NCBI GenBank assembly: GCA_045590195.1
Contig: JAZNQN010000009.1
Span: forward strand, 1-12,336
Length of the DNA stretch: 12,336 nt
Direction of reading: 5' to 3'
Source: JAZNQN01 sp045590195
GTDB lineage: Bacteria; Bacillota; Clostridia; UMGS1883; UMGS1540
Shown here: positions 6,592 to 12,336 of the stretch, piece by piece
Position numbering within the stretch: position 1 is the stretch's first letter
How the letters are laid out: each line of letters begins with the position of its first letter
The notes under the pieces: model-generated
What the model was told of the DNA's origin: nothing
What the model saw: only the letters and a program-made list of their open reading frames with translations
Databases searched by the model: none
Translations under genes and position numbers: made by a program

Positions 6592-8550
6592 ATGACAAAA
6601 TTCATTCCATATCCATTTTATCACGATGATATGCCAATCGACATTTCGTTTGTATTTGAAAATGAAAAGCCAGCCGGTAAACACGGCTTTCTTAAAACAG
6701 AGGGCAGAAACTTTGTATTTGAAGATGGAACGGTAGCACGTTTTTGGGGAACAAACTTTAACGGTTCAGCTTGCTTTCCTGAACACGACTATTCTGAAAA
6801 AGTGGCAAAACGCCTTGCTAAAACAGGAATAAATATGGTAAGGCTTCATCAGCTTGATGCGGATTATCACGCTCATAATATTTTTAATTTTTCAAGAGGA
6901 AGAAGATTGTCGGAAAGTCATCTTTGTCCTGAAAGTATGGACAGGCTTGACTATCTTATACACTGCCTTAAAAAAGAGGGCATATATATTTATATGGATA
7001 TGCTTACATATAGAAAGTTTTATAGCGACGAGGGACTTGCTGAAAGCAGTATAGAAATGAAGGCATCTTGTAAACCTGCCTGCTGCTTTGAGGATAGACT
7101 TATAGAACTTCAGAAGGAATTTTGTAATGAATTTTGGAATCACGAAAACCCATACACAGGTCTTAAAAACTGTGATGACCCCGTGTTTGCTATGACAGAA
7201 ATAGTAAACGAAAGCGGACTTTTTATAAATTATAAAGATACATTTCCTGCCTTTTTAACACCGGAGCACAAGGCTGATTTTGTAGAAAAATTTGATAAAT
7301 GGCTTCAAGAGAACGGTTATAATGAAAAAGCCGAGGATATTGACCTTTTTGAACATGAAAACGAAACATTAATTGAATTTAAAATATATCTTCAGGAAAA
7401 ATATTTTGCTGAAATGCGCGATTATATGAGAGAAATAGGGGTGAAAATTCCAATAACCGGTACAAACTGGACTATTACCCCTGCAAATATAAAAACCCAC
7501 CATGATATGGACTACTACGACAGTCACTCGTACTATTATGACTGGGGGTGGAGCGAATTTGAAAAGAAATGTATGAATAAAGCCATAACTCAGTCGGAAA
7601 GGTCGTATCTTAATGTGTGTGCTTTGGCATCATCAAAAGATAAGCCAACCTTTATTTCCGAATGGGATATGCCCTGGCCTAACGAATATAGGGCAGAAGG
7701 CGCTATATATTCCGCGGCATTGGGAGCTTTTCAGGGCTGGTCAGGCTTTACAATTCATACATATTCATATATGCCAAGAACAGATCGAATGGATATGCTC
7801 GGCAAAGAGCTTTTTTCGGAGAAGGTTGCCGGAATTCCATACCGTGTAGGTGTTTTCAGTACATGGAACGACCCTGCAAAATATGGCCTTTTCTACCATG
7901 CAGCACTTATGATGAGAAGAGGCGACGTGTCCCCTTCAAAAACGCTTATGCCGATGTATCCTCTTTCAATGACAAAATGGGATTATCCGACTGTCGATAA
8001 TAATATTGAAAGATGTGGCGTAGTAACAGATTTTAGTAAATTTACAACCGAAGAAGAAATAAAAGTAGATGAGGAAATTTTGTCAGATACTAAAGAGCTT
8101 TACATAAACCGCAGGAAAAATTATGGATATATAGATACACCTAAAACAAAATGCATATACGGTTTTCTTGGTAAAAATGGCGAAATTGGAATACAGGGTA
8201 TGAAAGTAAACTGTGAAACCGATTTTGCTGTAATTGCAATGAGCTCACTTACAGATGACGATATTTCTTCTTCAAATAACATTTTGCTTACAACTGTAGG
8301 CAGAGCACAGAATACCGGTGCAAAATTTGAAAAAGATTTAATGCTTGATGTAGGAAAGGCTCCTGTAACTGTTGAAGTTATAAAAGCCGAAATCGAAATT
8401 GAAACAAGCGTAAAAGGTCTTTTTGTACACGCTATAAGCCCTGAAGGTTTTTATGTAGGAACCATTCCTGCAACATATGAAAACGGCAAATATAAATTTA
8501 CCGTTGGTAATGATACACATTCAATGTATTACCTTATAGTTAAGGAGTAA
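6592..8550 (+). CDS. GH5-like (clan GH-A) glycoside hydrolase, copy 1
   Basis: A 652-residue predicted retaining glycosidase. Residues 1-450 look like a TIM barrel: FWGTNF (51-56) at strand 1, VRLHQLDA with Arg84 at strand 2, VNES with the likely acid/base Glu207 after Asn206 at strand 4, DSHSY with His312 before strand 6/7, and ISEW with the likely nucleophile Glu357 at strand 7. These positions match the cellulase-like GH5 pattern; subfamily and substrate cannot be assigned. Residues 455-652 form a beta-rich C-terminal domain. There is no signal peptide, so it is probably cytoplasmic. The ribosome binding site is a weak AAGGGG nine bases upstream. It is the first gene of the operon and a tandem paralogue of the next glycosidase, with nearly the same ends and a different middle (residues 91-350). 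Its last codons form an AAGGAG site that no gene now uses. Confidence 0.88.
   Translation: MTKFIPYPFYHDDMPIDISFVFENEKPAGKHGFLKTEGRNFVFEDGTVARFWGTNFNGSACFPEHDYSEKVAKRLAKTGINMVRLHQLDADYHAHNIFNFSRGRRLSESHLCPESMDRLDYLIHCLKKEGIYIYMDMLTYRKFYSDEGLAESSIEMKASCKPACCFEDRLIELQKEFCNEFWNHENPYTGLKNCDDPVFAMTEIVNESGLFINYKDTFPAFLTPEHKADFVEKFDKWLQENGYNEKAEDIDLFEHENETLIEFKIYLQEKYFAEMRDYMREIGVKIPITGTNWTITPANIKTHHDMDYYDSHSYYYDWGWSEFEKKCMNKAITQSERSYLNVCALASSKDKPTFISEWDMPWPNEYRAEGAIYSAALGAFQGWSGFTIHTYSYMPRTDRMDMLGKELFSEKVAGIPYRVGVFSTWNDPAKYGLFYHAALMMRRGDVSPSKTLMPMYPLSMTKWDYPTVDNNIERCGVVTDFSKFTTEEEIKVDEEILSDTKELYINRRKNYGYIDTPKTKCIYGFLGKNGEIGIQGMKVNCETDFAVIAMSSLTDDDISSSNNILLTTVGRAQNTGAKFEKDLMLDVGKAPVTVEVIKAEIEIETSVKGLFVHAISPEGFYVGTIPATYENGKYKFTVGNDTHSMYYLIVKE
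8230..8547 (+). repeat. C-terminal duplication block, copy 1
   Basis: This 318-base block matches 10247-10564 with about 17 differences by eye (about 95% identity), including a 65-base identical run at 8230-8294. The first 174 bases of the two genes differ at 20 positions despite one amino-acid change, so the 3' block is more recently homogenised. Confidence 0.85.
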
Positions 8551-8615
8551 ATTTTGCTAAAGGCAAACTTGTAGAAGCAACAGCAGAAGAACTTAAAAAA
8601 GGAGAATTTAAATGA
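8550..8615 (+). pseudogene. C-terminal remnant of a lost gene between the glycosidases
   Basis: The gap between the glycosidases reads in one open frame as NFAKGKLVEATAEELKKGEFK then TGA (8613-8615). It has natural residue composition and codon use like its neighbours. Its TGA overlaps the next ATG (8612-8614) as ATGA, the usual translational-coupling arrangement. The frame has no start and meets a stop just upstream (8541-8543, inside copy 1), so it is not a gene by itself. I infer the tail of a former gene that lay directly upstream of copy 2 and was removed when copy 1 arose or by later deletion. The parent family is not recognised. Confidence 0.55.
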
Positions 8616-10567
8616 CAAAGTACATTCCATATCCATTTTATCACGATGATATGCCAATTGACATTTCGTTTGTGTTTGAAAACGAAAAACCGGCGGGCAA
8701 ACATGGATTTCTTAAAACAGAAGGCAGAAACTTTGTGTTTGAAGATGGTACAGTGGCACGCTTTTGGGGAACAAACTTCAATGGCGGATGCTGCTTCCCT
8801 GAACACGACTATGCTGAAAAAATGGCAAAACGTCTTGCGAAAACAGGTATTAATATTGTAAGGCTTCATCAACTGGATGCAGAGTTTAATACACCAAATA
8901 TTTTTAGCTTTACAAAAGGTAAAAGGGTAACAGGTGGTGCCCTTGATCCTGAAAGCATGGACAGACTTGACTATCTTATTTACTGCCTTAAAAAAGAAGG
9001 TATATATATTTATATGGATATGCTTACATACAGAATTTTCCGTTCTGACGAAGGAATGGAAGAAAGAAATGAAAAAATGTGGGTAGCGGCAAAACCTTCC
9101 TGTTATTTTGTAGACAGACTTATAGAACTTCAGAAAGAATTCTGCAAAGATTTCTGGAGCCATGTAAATCCATACACAGGCCTTAAAAACTGTGATGACC
9201 CTGTTTTTGCTATGGCAGAACTTGTAAATGAGAGCAGTCTTTTCTGCGACGGACATTTCCCTGCACTTATGACACCACAGCATAAAGCCGAATTTTTAGA
9301 AAAATTTAATAAATGGCTTTTAGAAAAAGGAATAGATAAAAAAGCAGAAGAATTTGACCTTTATGACAGAGAAAACGAAATACTTTTAGAGTTTAAAATA
9401 TATATTCAGGAAAAATTCTATAAAGAAATGATGGATTACATGCACCAGTGTGGCGTTAAATTCCCTGTTGCCGGCACAAACTGGACAACCGTAAATCCTG
9501 CAAATAATATAATTCAGGGTAAAACAGACTACCACGACAGCCATGCGTATTACTACGACTGGAACTGGAAAGAGTTTGAAAAAAAGTGTATAAACAAATC
9601 TATTACTCAGTCAGAATATTCATACCTTGCAACGTGTGCCCTTGCTACACAGGCTGATAAACCTACATATATTTCTGAATGGGATATGCCATGGCCTAAC
9701 GAATACAGAGCTGAATCGCCTATTTATTCTGCGGCACTTGGTATGTTGCAGGGCTGGTCAGGATTTGCAATTCATACTTATGCATATTCTTCAAGACTTG
9801 ATAGAATGGATATGTTAGGGCGTGAAATTGCTTCTGAAAAAATAGGCGGAACGCCATACCGTCAGGGCATTTTCAGCACATGGAACGACCCTGCAAAATA
9901 CGGTCTTTTCTATCACGCAGCACTTATTACAAGAAGAGGCGATGTATCTCCTTCCAAAACACTTACAGAAATTAACCCTATTTCTCTTGTTGAGTGGGAC
10001 TACGATACAGTACGTGCCCTTGTTGAAAAAGGTGGCGTGGTAACAGGCTTTAGCAAACCTGGTGCTAAAACAGATATAAAAGTTGACGACGAAATTTTGT
10101 CAGATACTAAAGAATTTTACATAAACCGTAAGAAAAACTATGGTTATGTTGATACGCCTAAAACTAAATGTGTATATGGTTTCCTTGGTAAAAACGGCGA
10201 AATAGGCATAAATGGAGTTAAAGTAAACTGCGAAACTGATTTTGCGGTAATTGCAATGAGCTCACTTACAGATGACGATATTTCTTCTTCAAATAACATT
10301 TTGCTTACAACAGTAGGCAGAGCACAGAATACCGGTGCAAAATTTGAAAAAGAGCTTATGCTTGATTACGGAAAACCGCCTGTAACAGTTGAAGTTATAA
10401 AAGCCGAAATCGAAATTGAAACAAGCGTAAAAGGGCTTTTTGTACACGCCATAAGCCCTGAAGGTTTTTATGTAGGAACAATTCCTGCAACATATGAAAA
10501 CGGCAAATATAAATTTACAGTTGGTAACGATACACATTCAATGTATTATCTTATAGTTAAGGAGTGA
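8612..10567 (+). CDS. GH5-like (clan GH-A) glycoside hydrolase, copy 2
   Basis: A 651-residue paralogue of the preceding glycosidase with the same architecture: TIM barrel (1-450) and beta-rich C-terminal domain. The catalytic pair is predicted as Glu207 (VNES) and Glu356 (ISEW), with Arg84 and His311 (DSHAY) conserved. Differences cluster at 91-111, 141-168, 205-255 and 290-350, regions that in such barrels carry substrate-facing loops, so the two enzymes probably differ in specificity or linkage. No signal peptide is present. GGAG lies seven bases before the ATG, and the ATG overlaps the stop of an upstream coding remnant. The final Lys-Glu codons form the AAGGAG site of the downstream ceramidase-like gene, so the two are translationally coupled. 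GH5 includes glucosylceramidases and endoglycoceramidases, but nothing here specifically proves that activity. Confidence 0.88.
   Translation: MTKYIPYPFYHDDMPIDISFVFENEKPAGKHGFLKTEGRNFVFEDGTVARFWGTNFNGGCCFPEHDYAEKMAKRLAKTGINIVRLHQLDAEFNTPNIFSFTKGKRVTGGALDPESMDRLDYLIYCLKKEGIYIYMDMLTYRIFRSDEGMEERNEKMWVAAKPSCYFVDRLIELQKEFCKDFWSHVNPYTGLKNCDDPVFAMAELVNESSLFCDGHFPALMTPQHKAEFLEKFNKWLLEKGIDKKAEEFDLYDRENEILLEFKIYIQEKFYKEMMDYMHQCGVKFPVAGTNWTTVNPANNIIQGKTDYHDSHAYYYDWNWKEFEKKCINKSITQSEYSYLATCALATQADKPTYISEWDMPWPNEYRAESPIYSAALGMLQGWSGFAIHTYAYSSRLDRMDMLGREIASEKIGGTPYRQGIFSTWNDPAKYGLFYHAALITRRGDVSPSKTLTEINPISLVEWDYDTVRALVEKGGVVTGFSKPGAKTDIKVDDEILSDTKEFYINRKKNYGYVDTPKTKCVYGFLGKNGEIGINGVKVNCETDFAVIAMSSLTDDDISSSNNILLTTVGRAQNTGAKFEKELMLDYGKPPVTVEVIKAEIEIETSVKGLFVHAISPEGFYVGTIPATYENGKYKFTVGNDTHSMYYLIVKE
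10247..10564 (+). repeat. C-terminal duplication block, copy 2
   Basis: Partner of 8230-8547; about 95% identical, with 10247-10311 identical for 65 bases. Only three residue differences fall in this block (Asp/Glu, Val/Tyr, Ala/Pro). Confidence 0.85.
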
Positions 10568-10572
10568 TTTTT

Positions 10573-12075
10573 ATGAAAATAGGTTGGGGAAGAAGAGAAT
10601 TTTCAACAGAAAAACCCGTTGGAATAGGCGGTCAGTTTTATTTAAGAATATCAAAAGGTGTACTTGACCCACTTTATGTAACAGCGCTTACTGTAGATGA
10701 CGGCAAGGATATTGTTATATTTTTGCAGGCAGATGTAGGTTCAGCTGCCGGGGGGATTTTAGATGAAATACGAAACGGAATTAAGAAAGAAATCCCCGAG
10801 ATTGACCCAAGCAAAATTTTAATGAATGCTTCGCACACTCATTCAAGTGCAATTTTAACAGAAAAGCTTTCGTGGGGTGAGGTTGAAGATATTCCCCTTG
10901 ACGGAATGGAACTTACACCTCCGGGCGAAGTGAGAGAGTTTTTCGTAAATATGGCAATTGAGGCTGTAGTAGAGTCTTATAAAGAAAGAAAAGAAGGTCT
11001 TATTTCTTATGGTTATGGTTATGCAAACACAGCTTATAGCCGCCGAGTAGTGTATTTTGACGATGTTTCCAAAAGACTTACAAGCAATCCTACTATTCCA
11101 AACGGCCATGCACAAATGTACGGTAACACAGCCGACGATAATTTCAGCCATTACGAAGCAGGAACAGACTGTTTTGCAAACTATATGTTCACGTTTGATG
11201 AAAACAAAAAATTAACGGGTGCAATTATAAATGTTCCCTGCCCTTCCCAGTGTTCTGAAAATGAGTGGGTGCTCTCTGCTGATTTCTGGGGCGATGTAAG
11301 AGAAGAAATGAAGAAAAGATACGGCGATATTTATATTTTGCCACAGTGCGCTGCAGCGGGCGACCTTTCGCCTCATATTCTTCATTATAAAGAAGCGCAG
11401 AAACGCCGTTTCAGGCTCAAATTTGAAGATGTGGAAATTGATGAGAGAATACAGTATCCCGATAAAATTTATGCAAGGCGCGATATTGCTCTCAGAATTT
11501 GCGATTCTTTCGACGAGGTTTATTCATGGGCAAAAAAAGAAAAATACAACCACTTGCCTATTGTTCACTCCGTAAAAATGATAGAGCTTGATAAAAGGCT
11601 TATAACCGATGAGGAATACGAGTTCTGCCTTCAGGAAATTGAAAAAAGAAAAGAGCAGAAACCTTTTAATTTTGATAACACGCCTGAGGAGAATTTAAAG
11701 CACAATACGAAATGTATGTGTACGTCGACAAGATTTGAAAATATAATTAAAAAGTATGAACTGCAAAAAACAGAGCCACAGCACAAAACTGAAATTCATG
11801 TAATTAAAATTGGTAATATTGCCTTTGCATCAAACCAGTTTGAGCTTTATATGGATTATCAGCATAGAATTCAGGGCCGCTCGCCCTTTGAACAAACATT
11901 TATTGTTCAGCTTTGCGCCCAGCCTGGTAATCTTTCAAACGGTACTTACCTGCCAACAGAGCGTGGCGAATGGGGTAAAGGGTATAGTGCATCTATGTAC
12001 TGCAATATTGTTTGTGCCAAAGGCGGCCAACAGCTTGTTGAAGAAACAGTAAAGGAACTCAAAAATATTTATTAA
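10573..12075 (+). CDS. Neutral-ceramidase-superfamily hydrolase, atypical zinc site
   Basis: A 500-residue predicted metal-dependent amidase-type hydrolase. Family hallmarks are QADVG (52-56), ASHTHSS with the paired zinc ligands His88 and His90, and AAGDLSPH (261-268) matching the GD[VL]SPN catalytic-serine motif (Ser266). Glu424 in NQFELY and the GYSAS segment near 470 may correspond to the late Glu and Tyr ligands. Where classical enzymes have a His in an HPTS-like motif, this protein reads NVPCPSQ (220-226), so that ligand seems replaced, perhaps by Cys223. The classical C-terminal Ig-like domain appears absent and there is no signal peptide. The start ATG 10573 is preferred to an in-frame GTG at 10564 because AAGGAG (10559-10564) lies eight bases before it. 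It begins five bases after the second glycosidase. Ceramide is unproven as substrate; an N-acyl sugar or other amide is equally possible. Confidence 0.82.
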   Translation: MKIGWGRREFSTEKPVGIGGQFYLRISKGVLDPLYVTALTVDDGKDIVIFLQADVGSAAGGILDEIRNGIKKEIPEIDPSKILMNASHTHSSAILTEKLSWGEVEDIPLDGMELTPPGEVREFFVNMAIEAVVESYKERKEGLISYGYGYANTAYSRRVVYFDDVSKRLTSNPTIPNGHAQMYGNTADDNFSHYEAGTDCFANYMFTFDENKKLTGAIINVPCPSQCSENEWVLSADFWGDVREEMKKRYGDIYILPQCAAAGDLSPHILHYKEAQKRRFRLKFEDVEIDERIQYPDKIYARRDIALRICDSFDEVYSWAKKEKYNHLPIVHSVKMIELDKRLITDEEYEFCLQEIEKRKEQKPFNFDNTPEENLKHNTKCMCTSTRFENIIKKYELQKTEPQHKTEIHVIKIGNIAFASNQFELYMDYQHRIQGRSPFEQTFIVQLCAQPGNLSNGTYLPTERGEWGKGYSASMYCNIVCAKGGQQLVEETVKELKNIY

Positions 12076-12079
12076 AAAA

Positions 12080-12135
12080 AAGAGGCTTTAGCCGCTCACT
12101 CATAAGGAAGAATCGGTTTTAAAGCCATCTTTTTG
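12080..12135 (+). terminator. Operon terminator, first hairpin
   Basis: AGA-GGCTTTA (12081-12090) pairs with TAAAGCC-A-TCT (12120-12130) with one bulge, and CCG/CGG pairs occur inside the arm, followed by TTTTT (12130-12134). It begins just after the ceramidase-like gene's stop codon. Confidence 0.65.
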
Positions 12136-12149
12136 GTTTATACTTTGTC

Positions 12150-12187
12150 AAAAAAGTCCGAAATACGAAAGTATTACGGACTTTTTG
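12150..12187. terminator. Strong bidirectional terminator hairpin
   Basis: Arms 12151-12166 and 12171-12186 pair at 15 of 16 positions around a GAAA tetraloop. There are five A residues on one side and five T residues on the other, so it can stop transcription in both directions. It suggests a convergent gene beyond the right edge of the window. Confidence 0.9.
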
Positions 12188-12326
12188 TTTCGCGCCTAAA
12201 CACAAAAATCTGATATTTAAAACTGCCTTGCACCTTAAAATTTATAAGTTTGGATGCATAACAAAGAAAAAATGTGCATTAATCCTTGACGGATTATAAG
12301 CATTTTTTATGCAGTTAGGCGCCAAA
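12188..12326. repeat. Inverted-repeat-bounded non-coding block
   Basis: TTTCGCGCCTAA (12188-12199) and its near-perfect reverse complement at 12315-12326 (11 of 12 match) enclose about 115 AT-rich bases. Inside are further complementary pairs: TGCATAA 12255-12261 with TTATGCA 12307-12313, and AAAAAATG...TAATCC with GGATTA...CATTTTTT (12267-12308, loop TTGAC). No gene with a start and ribosome binding site is present. It may be a small MITE-like or structured-RNA element, or a spacer with further terminator hairpins. Confidence 0.4.
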
Positions 12327-12336
12327 ATCGTATATT

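Noticed and set aside
8540..9283. Long minus-strand open frame (247 codons) opposite the second glycosidase
   Set aside because: It has no ribosome binding site or promoter, a Phe/Lys/Cys/Ile-heavy composition typical of antisense shadows, and lies opposite a clearly conserved gene; similar shadows appear opposite the first copy.
6592..10567. Assignment of the glycosidases as endoglycoceramidases or glucosylceramidases
   Set aside because: Only clan-level catalytic motifs are visible; proximity to a ceramidase-like gene is suggestive but not evidence of that substrate, so it is kept as a hypothesis only.
10564..10572. GTG as start of the ceramidase-like gene, overlapping the glycosidase stop
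   Set aside because: It lies on the last base of AAGGAG; ATG at 10573 has an eight-base spacing, and the protein's conserved start (MKIGWGRREF) begins there.
12187..12336. Minus-strand open stretch reading through 12336 toward 12245
   Set aside because: It is a short open frame without a start or ribosome binding site inside the window; it could be the end of a convergent gene, but nothing in it is recognisable.

Overview
The window reads as AT-rich chromosome from a Clostridia-type Firmicute, probably a gut or rumen member of the Oscillospirales or a relative. The evidence is strong AGGAGG-type ribosome binding sites, TTGNNN-N16/17-TATAAT promoters, U-tailed hairpin terminators, and a set of Clostridia markers: EF-P followed by a CD1247-type zinc-ribbon protein, and a DUF6472-like small Cys protein. 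I see no tRNA, rRNA, CRISPR array, transposase or phage gene. This taxonomic call is inference.

Layout. 1-2017 holds the 3' part of a large beta-rich surface-type protein with beta-helix-like GGTF rungs, closed by a terminator. 2104-2283 (minus) is a small Cys-rich protein, divergent from an MFS transporter (2396-3637); their promoters stand back to back. 3804-4803 is an efp plus CD1247-like pair behind a well-formed promoter region. A long hairpin separates this pair from a YjdF/DUF2238-like membrane protein (4894-5688). The membrane protein converges on, and overlaps by 46 bp, an AraC-family regulator (5643-6479, minus).

The most distinctive part is 5643-12075. The AraC-type regulator is divergent from a three-gene operon: two tandem paralogous GH5-like (clan GH-A) glycosidases of 652 and 651 aa, then a neutral-ceramidase-superfamily hydrolase (500 aa). 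None of the three has a signal peptide, so the proteins probably act in the cytoplasm on imported material under control of the regulator. The regulator and operon promoters are superimposed on opposite strands, so only one can be occupied at a time. Between the two glycosidases lies a 22-codon, coding-like remnant ending in TGA that overlaps the ATG of the second copy. It looks like the surviving C-terminus of a lost gene and records how the duplication arose. The glycosidase copies share near-identical C-termini but have a diverged middle, which suggests gene conversion together with specificity divergence. The ceramidase-like protein appears to have Cys-Pro-Ser-Gln where classical neutral ceramidases have a zinc-binding His.

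The last 260 bases hold two terminator hairpins in series and then a non-coding block bounded by an inverted repeat.

The most plausible undescribed system here is this AraC / double GH5-like / ceramidase-like cassette. Its substrate cannot be read from the sequence; a glycan carrying an N-acyl or lipid group is a guess from the enzyme families.
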